Source: JBEKTY01 sp049515555 (GTDB lineage Bacteria > Planctomycetota > Planctomycetia > Pirellulales > Thermoguttaceae). From it: a stretch of DNA of 45,932 nt. This document shows, in pieces, positions 25,066 to 33,497 of this stretch (the stretch's first letter is position 1; each line of letters opens with the position of its first letter). The translations under genes were made by a program, and so were the position numbers. The stretch is taken from the NCBI GenBank assembly GCA_049515555.1, contig JBEKTY010000049.1:1-45932 (forward strand). The letters run 5' to 3'. The notes under the pieces were generated by a model. It was given only the letters and a program-made list of their open reading frames with translations. It was not told where the DNA came from and searched no databases.

Positions 25066-26940
25066 TTACTTGTTTGTCGCCGGGGCCACCGTCAAGTACC
25101 GCACCCGCTCCTTGCCGGCCAGCCGCTGGCGGAACAGTGCGAGGATCTTCTCCCGATCCTGCGGCGTCCACTCCGAGGGCCCCAGAGCGTCTTCCCAGCC
25201 GTTGGAAATGGCCACCGGCACCCCAAAGTGCTCCACCCCCCAGCGCGTATCGTTGAACTTCGTGACCGACCACCAGTTGCAACTCCAGAGCACATTGCGC
25301 CATGCAGGAAACAGCCCGTAGGACCAGGCCGCGGGGGCGCAGGCCGTGTCCTGATACGTGCCATCGGCGACGACGGCATAGCCGGGGATATTCGTGCCCA
25401 CCCCTCCCAGGCAGTCCGAGGCCAGGAACACCTTCTGCGGATCGGCGGCTCGAACCTGCGCCGTCAGGGTCTTGACGAGATCGAGCATCGCCCGGTCGCA
25501 GTAGGCCGGTTGCGGCGCCCGTGTCGTCGCCGCAGTGCGGATATAGAAGGTCTCATCCCACACGAAGCCATCCACCACCGGACCGTACGCCTTGACGAGC
25601 GCGGCCAGGTAGTCCTGATACCACCGGCAAACCTGCGGGTGGGCCGGGTTGCGGGCAAACGTCCGGCCCCAGGTGTCCGGGCCGGTCCAACCGCTGACCT
25701 TCTTGCCCTCCCCATCCACAAAATCCCACTCGGGCCGATAACACGGCGCGCCGCTGTCCTGCAAGACCCCGTCGCCGAAGTACCACAGCACGCGGAAACC
25801 CAGGTCGCGCGCCGCTTTCAACCGCCGCCGAACTTCATCCTGCGTGAAGCTCACCTTGCGCGTGCGAGCCATCGCCACCCACTGTGGCTTCATTTCCTTC
25901 TTGGCGTCGTCATAGCCGTAACCGCCGATGTTCTCGTACCATCCGTGAAAGCAGAGGGCCACCCGCCGTCGCTCCTCGGGCGTCAGCAACCGCGCCAGCT
26001 CCTGCACGTCCTTTTCCCAACCTGTGCCGTTGTCGCTCAGGTAGTCGTAGCCGACCATGGCGATCTCGTGCAGCCATTTGGGCCCGGGCGGTACGTCGGG
26101 GAGCATCAGGCGGAAGAAGGCCTCCGCGGAGCGGCCGAAAGGTTCGTTGGGCCGCGCCGCGGCCAGCCACACGCCGAAATGCCGCGTCTCGGTTCGGCCT
26201 GCCGCCAGCGGCACCTTGCAAGCCGCATAACGCCAGCGGACCGCACCGCTGATCTGCCCCTCGCGGGCCGACAACTCGTACAGCGAGCCGAAGTAAGGAT
26301 CGGCGCACACCGCCGCCAGCCATTTCCCCTCCTGGCCGACCTCGACCACCGGCAAAGCGAGTTGCTGCGAAGGCACGTCGCGCATCACGTTGCCCAACTG
26401 CCACTCGCCGCGCAACGCCTCGCCGCCCAGCGGGAAGGTCCGCGCCCAGCCGTTGTAGAGCGGCAAAACGGCTTGCGGCCTGCCGGCGGCGGCGACGCGC
26501 AGCGCGAAGGGCCGCTCGATCTCCAAGTCGCTGTCGACGGCCTTGGCGGGAGTCAGCGAGAACTCTTCGGCTACTTCCGCTTCGCTGGGCCGCTGGACCA
26601 TCGTGACGCGGCGGACGATGCTGATCCCGTTGCCCCCCGGCCCGGCGACCTGGTAGCGCAGCAGTAGTTCTCGCGCGTTGGGCTGCTCGACCTTGGGGTG
26701 CGACAATGGCACTTCGCCCCCTGTGCCCAGGAACCGCAGACTTGGCCCGCTCCCCCGCGCGCCACGGTCCAGCCATATCTTACCCACCGCAGATTGCAGC
26801 TCGACCCCGGCCTGCGGTGACCAAGAGAGCCGGCCTCCGGCGTTCCCGTCGTTCTCGCCCGCTCTGGCCCACGCGATCCACAAGGTGAGGGCAAGGGCAA
26901 AACTGAGCCTGCACAGACAGCGGGGCACGTTGCTCTTCAT
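25066..26940 (-). CDS. Secreted glycosidase-like TIM-barrel protein, unassigned family
   Basis: A 624-residue exported protein (leader LSFALALTLWIAWARAGEN). Residues about 40-270 are a beta-sandwich resembling the N-terminal super-sandwich of many glycoside hydrolases. Residues about 280-620 look like a TIM barrel: VALCFHGWYENIGGYGYDD, LGFRVLWYFGDGVLQDSG, GPVVDGFVWDETFYI, FLASDCLGGVGTNIPGYAVV and GVPVAISNGWEDALGPSEW. The strand-end DGFVWDE is a good candidate for a catalytic acid pair, as in clan GH-D/GH31-like retaining enzymes. ATG 26940 is preferred over the TTG three codons upstream. I cannot assign it to a numbered family. Confidence 0.75.
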   Translation of the reverse strand: MKSNVPRCLCRLSFALALTLWIAWARAGENDGNAGGRLSWSPQAGVELQSAVGKIWLDRGARGSGPSLRFLGTGGEVPLSHPKVEQPNARELLLRYQVAGPGGNGISIVRRVTMVQRPSEAEVAEEFSLTPAKAVDSDLEIERPFALRVAAAGRPQAVLPLYNGWARTFPLGGEALRGEWQLGNVMRDVPSQQLALPVVEVGQEGKWLAAVCADPYFGSLYELSAREGQISGAVRWRYAACKVPLAAGRTETRHFGVWLAAARPNEPFGRSAEAFFRLMLPDVPPGPKWLHEIAMVGYDYLSDNGTGWEKDVQELARLLTPEERRRVALCFHGWYENIGGYGYDDAKKEMKPQWVAMARTRKVSFTQDEVRRRLKAARDLGFRVLWYFGDGVLQDSGAPCYRPEWDFVDGEGKKVSGWTGPDTWGRTFARNPAHPQVCRWYQDYLAALVKAYGPVVDGFVWDETFYIRTAATTRAPQPAYCDRAMLDLVKTLTAQVRAADPQKVFLASDCLGGVGTNIPGYAVVADGTYQDTACAPAAWSYGLFPAWRNVLWSCNWWSVTKFNDTRWGVEHFGVPVAISNGWEDALGPSEWTPQDREKILALFRQRLAGKERVRYLTVAPATNK

Positions 26941-27021
26941 AACTCGCAACCTTGTGAATAAGAGACACTACTAGAAGTTCAACCGCTCTTCGTTATATGC
27001 CCTTCCGCGGCAAGGCACACG

Positions 27022-27640
27022 AGAATTATACTGTGAACGGCCAGAAATGACACCACCCGGTCCCTAGTGTTACGCTTCGGATGATTTCCAACCGTGCGCA
27101 GTACAAGAAGGATTGTGACTGAAGATGCAAGCCCGCCGGCTCAGCCTGCCTTCTTGGCGTCGGCAAACTCGTAAAGCCGGGCGTTCCCCTGTTTGCCCAC
27201 CTCGCGCACGGCTCCCGCCTGGCGGAAGCAGTAGGCGATCCGCTGGGCCATCCCGCGATGCACCCGAAGGGATTCGGCCAGGTGGCCCGTGTGAAACGGC
27301 TGCGGCACGGGACGCTCGACCAGGCGAGCCAGGTCGGCGGCCGTCTGGAAACGGTGGGTGGCATGTACGGCCACGAGCTTCTGATCCTCGACCTGGTAGT
27401 CGTCGAGTCGCCAGCGATGGCGACGACCGTGGCCCGGATAACGCCACTCTTCGATGTCGACCAACAGTTCTCGCCCCGATCCAGGTTCAGAAGTTCGGCC
27501 TGACGGAAGAGGTATGTGGGATCAGGCTATCGCCGTGGGCGTGCTTAGACGCGGTCGCCGTTGATCTGGACGAGGGCGTGACCACTGCCTTAACAATAGG
27601 GAAGGGGTCGTATCATTTCCGGCCGCTCACAGTATAAGTC
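27022..27640. mobile_element. Transposon-like element with 46-bp imperfect terminal inverted repeats
   Basis: The left end (27022-27067) and the reverse complement of the right end (27595-27640) match at 38 of 46 positions. Shared blocks are TTATACTGTGA, CGGCC, GAAATGA and TCCCTA. The element is about 620 bp and is too small for a full transposase. It holds only a partial minus-strand frame (27141-27526). No clear target-site duplication is visible. It is best read as a decayed insertion sequence or non-autonomous derivative. Confidence 0.7.
27141..27526 (-). pseudogene. C-terminal fragment with winged-helix-like region, inside the TIR element
   Basis: The frame is open from just after a stop near 27529 and has no convincing start (TTG at 27464 at best). 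It encodes VDIEEWRYPGHGRRHRWRLD, DYQVEDQKLVAVHATHRFQT, a helical region FHTGHLAESLRVHRGMAQRI and AYCFRQAGAVREVGKQGN-ARLYEFA. The end reads like a DNA-binding winged-helix module (helix-turn-helix, then a beta-wing with KQGNARLY). I recall similar C-terminal modules in planctomycete proteins but cannot name the family. It is probably cargo or the surviving end of a gene captured by the element. Confidence 0.45.
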
Positions 27641-27666
27641 TAGGATTCGGCAGAATTTACGCTCAG

Positions 27667-27713
27667 TACTCGCGACAGGATTCGAACCTGTAACCCTCAG
27701 TTCCGTAGACTGT
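27667..27713 (-). other. Degenerate tRNA 3' half (tRNA-Arg(ACG)-like)
   Basis: On the minus strand there is an anticodon arm CAGT-CTACGGA-ACTG with ACG in the anticodon position, a 5-nt variable region, a perfect T-arm ACAGG-TTCGAAT-CCTGT and an acceptor 3' strand CGCGAGTA. The 5' half and D-arm are missing. About 38 of 47 positions match the remnant at 16534-16580. It lies 27 nt from the TIR element. Confidence 0.6.
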
Positions 27714-27749
27714 GCCCCGGGCGCCATAAAGCCCAACACGCCCAAGGCT

Positions 27750-27986
27750 TTGCGCCAAGACGTGGCCAGTAATCGAACTCATGTGCCGGCCGCGGCGAGC
27801 CAGTCCATCGACTGGTACGCCGAAGGCGAGGAACGGATCGTCGAGGCCGGCGGCGTTCGGATAGCCGTTCGATTCGTGGCGCGCAAGGGACGCCGCGCGC
27901 GAATTGCGATTACGGCGCCACCGGGAGCGGCTTTTCGAGCGCGCGACCGGAATAAGACAGCCGGGTTACCAGATCGGTCCATTTAA
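27750..27986 (+). CDS. Small hypothetical protein, possibly truncated
   Basis: A frame of up to 78 codons. The middle, SIDWYAEGEERIVEAGGVRI and AVRFVARKGRRARIAITAPP, is strongly patterned (beta-strand GVRIAVRFV and basic RKGRRARIAI) and resembles a small planctomycete protein type I have seen. Codons before SIDWYAE overlap tRNA-derived sequence and are doubtful, and the C-terminal tail is unremarkable. It may be the coding core of a short gene or a fragment left by recombination beside the element. No ribosome binding site is clear. Confidence 0.4.
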   Translation: MRQDVASNRTHVPAAASQSIDWYAEGEERIVEAGGVRIAVRFVARKGRRARIAITAPPGAAFRARDRNKTAGLPDRSI

Positions 27987-28329
27987 CCGTGGCCTGATGG
28001 CGGGTCTCACGCGCCACGCGTTGTTGAGACGGCCAAACGGGGTAATTTCCGCGTTGGCCCCGTCCGCTTCCGCCGTGTTGCCGCAAGGGGACTACCTGAC
28101 CAGTGAGGTATAGGAGGTGCCCTGAGAAACTTAGCCAGCATCGTGAATTGGGGTGTTGCAACACGCCACCCCCTCATATACGCTAGATACTGGTAGCCTG
28201 CCTTCAATCCAACCCACCAACCACCACCCCCCAAGACAGGCCTCGATTGAAACTCGGCTTTGCTCCATGACGAAGGGCTCCATGGGTAGTGCGACGACCT
28301 TTCGCAGTTCATGTCCGGAGGGATTTGCG
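27987..28329. other. Spacer without recognisable gene
   Basis: The only clear signal is GGAGG at about 28317-28321, 8 nt before the ATG of the coiled-coil gene. Frames crossing this stretch lack coding character. The promoter of the 28.3-35.8 kb trio should lie here, but no strong -35/-10 pair was identified. Confidence 0.5.
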
Positions 28330-31300
28330 ATGAGAAGCAAGACCATTTTGCCGTTTGTGATTGCCCTCGTGATTTCCATTTGGCTTTCGGCTCGCGCCGG
28401 GGAGGCGCCGAAAGCGGCCAACGCCGAGGCCGAGACAAATGCGGAGGCCAAGGCGAAGGCCGCGTACGATGCGGCCGAGAAGGCAGCCAAGGAGGCGGAA
28501 GCTGCGGTCGTCCCCCTGAGGGCCGCCATGCAAAAGACCGACACGGCATACGCCAACGCGAAGAAAGTCGCCGACACGAAGCGACAGCAGGCCACGGATG
28601 CAAAGAACCTGGCGGGCGAGGTGGGCGCAAGTGAGTTGACGCAGGCCGAGGCCAGCGTGTCCGCCGCCGTCCAGGGCTTGACCGACGCAACCAACGCCAA
28701 GCCCGCTGCGGAGAAGGCGTTGGCCGACGCCAGGGTCGCCGCGCTCCCCTTGCGGGAAGCTTACGATGCGGCTGAAAAGGCGGCGAAGGAGGCTGAGGCC
28801 GTGGCGAAGGCCGCCTCCGACGCGGCCAACAAGCTCGATCTCGAAGCCAAGAGGGCGACGGTGCAAGCGGTCATCAAGCGCAAAGAGGTTGACGCTGCCA
28901 GGACCGCCCTGCCCCAAGTGCAGCGAAACGAGCAGCAGGCGGCGGCCCAGGCCGACATCGCCGCGCAGAAGCTGGCGGAAGCCGAGCGCGAGAAGAAGGC
29001 CGCCGACGATGCCTTGGCCAACGCCAAGAACCAATCGGCCGCCGCCAGCCGCGCTTACCAAGCGGCCGAGCAGGCGGCCAAGGCGGCAGAGGCCAGCGCC
29101 AAAACGATTTCCAAGAATGCCGCCAAGTCCCCCGAGGAAAAGAAGAAGGCGGCGGATGAAGCCGCTGCCAAGCGCAAGGCAGCCGACGCGGCGAAAACGT
29201 CCCTCGCCCAGGCCCCGCAAAACGAAAAGCAAGCGCAAAGCCGGGCCAGCGCCGCGGCCAAGAAGCTGACCGAGGCGGGCGGGATCAAGAAAGCGACCGA
29301 CGAGGCCTTGGCCAGCGCCAAGAACCGGGCAGCCGCCGCTGCGGCTTCGGCGGCAGCCGGGAAGGAGGCTGAGGATCTGGCGAAGGCCGCGGAGGAAAAG
29401 GAGCTGGCGGCAGCCCAAGTGGCCGCCAAACGCAAGGCGGTTGCCGACGCCGAGGCCGCGCTGGCCAAGGCGCAGCAGGCCGAGCAACAAGCGCAAGCGC
29501 AGGTCAACGCCGCGGCAAAAGCGCAGGCCGACGCCGCGGCGCAGAACAAATCGGCCGACGCCGCCTTGGTGAAGGCGAAAGACCAGGTAGCCGCCGCAAC
29601 CACCGCGTCGGCGGAAGCCGAGAAGGCGGCCCAGGAGGCCGGCGCCGCGGCCAAACAGATTTCCGCGGATGCAGCCAAGCCGGACGCCGCGAAGACCCAG
29701 GCTGCCGCCGATGCCGCTGCCAAGCGCAAGGCGGCCGACGCCGCTGCCAAGCGCAAGGCGGCCGACGCCGCCAAGGCCGCCCTTGCTCAGGCGCGGCAGC
29801 GCGAACAAGCGGCGCAGGCTCCGGCCGCGGCCGCCGCGCGGAAGTCGGCGGAGGCAGGGACGCAAGAGAAGGCCGCCGACGCGGCCCTGGCCAACGCCAA
29901 GAACCAGGTGGCCGCCACCACGGCCGCGTGCCAGGCGCCCCGGGAAGCTGCCGGGGACCTCCTTTCACTCGACGCGGCAAGCAAAGAGGCTGCCGACGCC
30001 GCCGCGGTCAAACGCAAGGCGGCCGGCGCCGCCAGGGCGGCTCTGGCCCCCGTGGAGCGGAAACTGGAACAAGCGGCGATCCAGGCCAACAACGCCGGGC
30101 AGAGGTTGGCCCAGGCCGAAGCAAGGAAGAAATCGGGCGAAGAGGCCCTGGAAAACCTCAAGAAGCGGATCGCCGCCGCCAAACCGTCATACCCGGCGGA
30201 CGAACAGGCCGCCAAGGAGGCGGAGGACGCGGCCGCTCCGTTGAAGGCGGAAGCAGACAAAGCCCGGAAGGCGTATGCGGCTGCCATGCAGGTCGCCGAC
30301 GACCAGCGCGCCCTGGCCGACCAGGCCAAGGCCGCGCTTTACCGGGTGCTCGCCGCCAGGCAGGTGCCGAGCCTTATGGAGAGTTCCGATCCTCCGAAGC
30401 CGGCGAACCGGATTGACGAGATCGTGCTGGCGAAGTTGAAGGCATTGGGTATCGAACCGGTCCTCTGCTCCGACGCGGTGTTTGTCCGGCGCGCCTACTT
30501 GGATGTGACCGGCAAGTTGCCGTCCGCGGAAGAGGCCAAAGTGTTCATTCAGAGTTCGGACAAGAACAAGCGCGTCGCCCTCATCGACCGGCTCCTCGAG
30601 CGGTCGGAGCATGTCGATTACTGGGCCATGAAATGGAGCGACATCCTGCGAGTCAAGGCGGAGTTCCCGGTCAAGGTCTGGCCCAACGCGGCGCAGGCCT
30701 ATCACCGCTGGGTGTGGGAATCGGTGGCCCAGAACAAGCGGTACGATCGGTTCGCCCGCGAACTGCTTACCTCCAGTGGGAGCAATTTTCGCGTTGGCCC
30801 GGTCAACTTCTACCGCGCCATCCAGGACAAGACTCCGGAGGGCATCGCCGCGGCTGTGGGATTGGCGCTGATGGGCACGCGGATCCACCTCTGGCCGGAA
30901 GACCGTCGGGCCGGCATGACCGTATTCTTCTCGCAGGTCGGTTACAAGCCCACCAGCGAGTGGAAGGAGGAAATTGTCTTCTGGGATCCCCTCAACTCGG
31001 TCGCCGTGCCCGGCAGCACCGCGCCGGGAATTGATTCCATCCCCAAGTCGGTGACTGCCACCAACGCGATTCCGCAGGCGTTGGCCAAACCGCTGAGCCA
31101 AAACGGGCCGTTGGCGGCCGTCTTTCCGGACGGCACCAAGACAACCGTTCCGCCGGACCGCGACCCCCGGGAGGTTTTTGCCGATTGGCTGATCCGGCCG
31201 GAGAATCCCTGGTTTACGAAAGCCATCGCCGACCGCACGTGGGCGTGGGTGATGGGACGCGGCATTATCGACGAGCCGGACGATATTCGGCAGGACAACC

Positions 31301-31950
31301 CGCCCAGCAACCCCGAACTCCTGGACTACTTGCAGAGGGAACTGCTTTCCAGCGGCTACGATCTGAAGCATCTGAAGCGGCTGATCTTCACCTCGACCAC
31401 GTACCAATTCTCTTCGGTACCAAGGTTCAAAAGGCCGCAAGCGAGAGCCAACTTCGCCAGCTACCCGCTGCGGCGCGTGGAGGCCGAGGTGCTGATCGAC
31501 GCCCTGAACAACATCGCCGGCAGCTCGGACCTCTACACCAGCGCGGTTCCGGAGCCTTTCACCTATGTTCCCAGCGACATGTCCGCGGTGGAACTGGCCG
31601 ACGGCAGCGTCACCAGCTCCTTCCTGACGCTGTTCGGACGTTCTGCGCGGGCCACGGGCATGGAGAGCGAGCGCGTCAACGAGCTTGCCTCGTCCCAATG
31701 GCTGCACATGCTGAATTCCGTGGCGGTGCAGGACAAGCTTCAAAACGGCCCCAAGCTCAGGGCGATGCTCTCGTCGGGCGGCAATGCGAAGGAGATCGCG
31801 GAGAGACTGTACCTGACCATCCTTTCGCGGTTTCCGACGGACGCCGACCTGAAGGCTGTCGAGGAATATGCCAAGGCCAAAGGAGGCGTCGCCTGGATCG
31901 ATCTTGCCTGGGCGCTGATCAATAGCCCGGAGTTTCTCCTGCGGCATTGA
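28330..31950 (+). CDS. DUF1549/DUF1553 (PSCyt2/PSD1) protein with giant coiled-coil N-terminus
   Basis: A 1206-residue exported protein. After the signal peptide (ILPFVIALVISIWLSARAG), residues about 30-670 are an Ala/Lys/Glu-rich helix made of about six diverged ~90-100-residue repeats with recurring KKAADDALANAKNQ, AAKRKAADAA and EKAAKEAEAA blocks; long coiled coil is the natural reading. DUF1549 starts near 690 (ANRIDEIVLAKLKALGIEP, VRRAYLDVTGKLPSAEEA) and DUF1553 spans about 940-1200 (REVFADWLIRPENPWFTKAI, RTWAWVMGRGIIDEPDDIR). Related planctomycete proteins usually have a cytochrome-like PSCyt1 haem domain with CxxCH in front of DUF1549; none is present here. The first gene of a trio with DUF1501 and PPC proteins. 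ATG 28330 has GGAGG 8 nt upstream. Function of these families is unknown. Confidence 0.9.
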   Translation: MRSKTILPFVIALVISIWLSARAGEAPKAANAEAETNAEAKAKAAYDAAEKAAKEAEAAVVPLRAAMQKTDTAYANAKKVADTKRQQATDAKNLAGEVGASELTQAEASVSAAVQGLTDATNAKPAAEKALADARVAALPLREAYDAAEKAAKEAEAVAKAASDAANKLDLEAKRATVQAVIKRKEVDAARTALPQVQRNEQQAAAQADIAAQKLAEAEREKKAADDALANAKNQSAAASRAYQAAEQAAKAAEASAKTISKNAAKSPEEKKKAADEAAAKRKAADAAKTSLAQAPQNEKQAQSRASAAAKKLTEAGGIKKATDEALASAKNRAAAAAASAAAGKEAEDLAKAAEEKELAAAQVAAKRKAVADAEAALAKAQQAEQQAQAQVNAAAKAQADAAAQNKSADAALVKAKDQVAAATTASAEAEKAAQEAGAAAKQISADAAKPDAAKTQAAADAAAKRKAADAAAKRKAADAAKAALAQARQREQAAQAPAAAAARKSAEAGTQEKAADAALANAKNQVAATTAACQAPREAAGDLLSLDAASKEAADAAAVKRKAAGAARAALAPVERKLEQAAIQANNAGQRLAQAEARKKSGEEALENLKKRIAAAKPSYPADEQAAKEAEDAAAPLKAEADKARKAYAAAMQVADDQRALADQAKAALYRVLAARQVPSLMESSDPPKPANRIDEIVLAKLKALGIEPVLCSDAVFVRRAYLDVTGKLPSAEEAKVFIQSSDKNKRVALIDRLLERSEHVDYWAMKWSDILRVKAEFPVKVWPNAAQAYHRWVWESVAQNKRYDRFARELLTSSGSNFRVGPVNFYRAIQDKTPEGIAAAVGLALMGTRIHLWPEDRRAGMTVFFSQVGYKPTSEWKEEIVFWDPLNSVAVPGSTAPGIDSIPKSVTATNAIPQALAKPLSQNGPLAAVFPDGTKTTVPPDRDPREVFADWLIRPENPWFTKAIADRTWAWVMGRGIIDEPDDIRQDNPPSNPELLDYLQRELLSSGYDLKHLKRLIFTSTTYQFSSVPRFKRPQARANFASYPLRRVEAEVLIDALNNIAGSSDLYTSAVPEPFTYVPSDMSAVELADGSVTSSFLTLFGRSARATGMESERVNELASSQWLHMLNSVAVQDKLQNGPKLRAMLSSGGNAKEIAERLYLTILSRFPTDADLKAVEEYAKAKGGVAWIDLAWALINSPEFLLRH
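29710..29763 (+). repeat. 27-bp tandem duplication in the coiled-coil region
   Basis: Two adjacent 27-bp units differing by one base encode DAAAKRKAA twice. It shows recent in-frame expansion of the coil. Confidence 0.85.
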
Positions 31951-32035
31951 TTGCTGCCGCAGCCGTAAGGCATGACGCAGAACAGTCGGTTATCTGGAAC
32001 GATACTCAAAGGGAAGGAAAAGGAGGATTGAAATC

Positions 32036-33484
32036 ATGAGCGCGAACCAGAATCGAGCCAATCAGGGGCGCGTCTCCCGGCGCGAGGCCATGCGACGCGG
32101 CGTCTGGGGCACGGCCGGCATGATCGCGGCCGGCGGGTTGAGTGCCCGCCTCTTCGCGGCCGAGCCCAAGAAGACGCCCGAGCAGAAGGCCGCCGAAGAG
32201 AAAGCTGCCGCCGAAAAGCTCGCCGCGGAGAAGCGCGCCAAGGACGAGGCCGCCAAAACCAAGGCCAAGGCCAAGAAGGTCCAGGCGAAATCGGTCATCC
32301 AGATCTTCTTGTGGGGCGGCATGTCGCACAACGACACCTGGGACCCGAAGCCGGGCACGGGCTACGACTACATGGGGGAATTCGACAGAGTCATCCCCAC
32401 CAACGTGGACGGAATCCAGATCGGCTCGCTGTTCCCCAGATTGGCCAAGCAGGCCGACAAGTTCTCCTTGATCCGCAGCATGACCCATGGCAATGACGGG
32501 CACGAGACGGCGGCCTACCTGATGCAAACCGGCCACAAGCCCGGCGGGCGCCTGGCCTACCCCAGCATGGGCGCCATCTTTACCTTCTTCAAGAAAGAGC
32601 AATACAAAGGGTTGCTGCCCCCGTACGTGGTGATGCTTCAGGCGGCCGGGCGGTTCTCCGAGGAGGGTTTCCTGGGCCCCGCCTACAAACCTTTTGCCAC
32701 GGGCGGCGATCCCAACGGGGCCCGCTTCGAGGTGCAGGGCATCGTCAACCGGGGAATCGACGACGGGCGGCAAAAGGGCCGCCGCGAACTGTTGGACAAG
32801 ACCGATGTCTTGGGCTACGGCCTTGCCGACGCCCCAGAGATGGCTGCCGCGGAGGCGGCCAGGGAGAAGGCATACGGGTTGATCCTGGGCAAGGGGAAAG
32901 AAGTCTTCAATCTCGACAACGAGCCTGCGGAACTCAGGGAACGGTACGGCCGCAACACGTTCGGGCAGGAATGCCTGGCGGCGCGGCGGATGGTCGAGGC
33001 CGGAGTGCCCTACGTCACGATCAGCTTCCCCGGCGGCTGGGATACGCACTCCAACCACTTCGCGACCATGAGGAGACAGTGCCCGCCGTTGGACCAGGGC
33101 CTTGCGACGTTGCTTGCGGATCTGAGCGACCGCGGCTTGCTGGAAAGCACCCTGGTTTGGTGCACCGGCGAGTTCGGCCGAACGCCGAAGATCTCTTGGG
33201 AGCCGCCCTGGAACGGGGGGCGCCATCACTATGGGGCTGTCTTCACCGTGCTGGTCGCCGGCGGCGGATTCAAGGGGGGCCACGTCGTCGGCAAGTCCGA
33301 TGAAAAGGGCGAAAAGGTCAAGGAACGCCCCGTCTATCCGGCGGACCTGCTGGGAAGCATGTACCTGCTGGCCGGCATCGACGCCGCAGCCAAGCTCCCC
33401 CATCCCTGGGGACTGGATGCGTATGTGCTGGATGCCGAAAACGAAGGGATGAAGTCGGCCGGGATGTTGGAAGAGATCATGTGA
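32036..33484 (+). CDS. Tat-exported DUF1501 protein with Lys/Ala-rich coil
   Basis: A 482-residue protein. A Tat signal (SRREAMRRG, then AGMIAAGGLSARLFA) exports a folded protein. Residues about 43-84 are an Ala/Lys/Glu helix (EQKAAEEKAAAEKLAAEKRA), compositionally like the coil of the preceding gene. The DUF1501 domain (about 85-482), related to sulfatase/alkaline-phosphatase-like folds, shows FLWGGMSHNDTWDPKPG, THGNDGHETAAYLMQTGHKP, ISFPGGWDTHSN and WCTGEFGRTPKI. In planctomycetes DUF1501 and DUF1549/1553 genes are regularly paired, as here; the gap is 85 nt with AGGAGG 10 nt before the ATG. Enzymatic activity is not established. Confidence 0.92.
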   Translation: MSANQNRANQGRVSRREAMRRGVWGTAGMIAAGGLSARLFAAEPKKTPEQKAAEEKAAAEKLAAEKRAKDEAAKTKAKAKKVQAKSVIQIFLWGGMSHNDTWDPKPGTGYDYMGEFDRVIPTNVDGIQIGSLFPRLAKQADKFSLIRSMTHGNDGHETAAYLMQTGHKPGGRLAYPSMGAIFTFFKKEQYKGLLPPYVVMLQAAGRFSEEGFLGPAYKPFATGGDPNGARFEVQGIVNRGIDDGRQKGRRELLDKTDVLGYGLADAPEMAAAEAAREKAYGLILGKGKEVFNLDNEPAELRERYGRNTFGQECLAARRMVEAGVPYVTISFPGGWDTHSNHFATMRRQCPPLDQGLATLLADLSDRGLLESTLVWCTGEFGRTPKISWEPPWNGGRHHYGAVFTVLVAGGGFKGGHVVGKSDEKGEKVKERPVYPADLLGSMYLLAGIDAAAKLPHPWGLDAYVLDAENEGMKSAGMLEEIM

Positions 33485-33497
33485 AGGGGAGCGCATT

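Noticed and set aside
28309..29865. 518-codon Gly/Leu-rich minus-strand frame
   Set aside because: Mirror image of the repetitive Ala/Lys coiled-coil coding sequence; its repeats follow the coil repeats.
30187..31947. 586-codon minus-strand frame
   Set aside because: Shadow of the DUF1549/DUF1553 region; no recognisable protein features.
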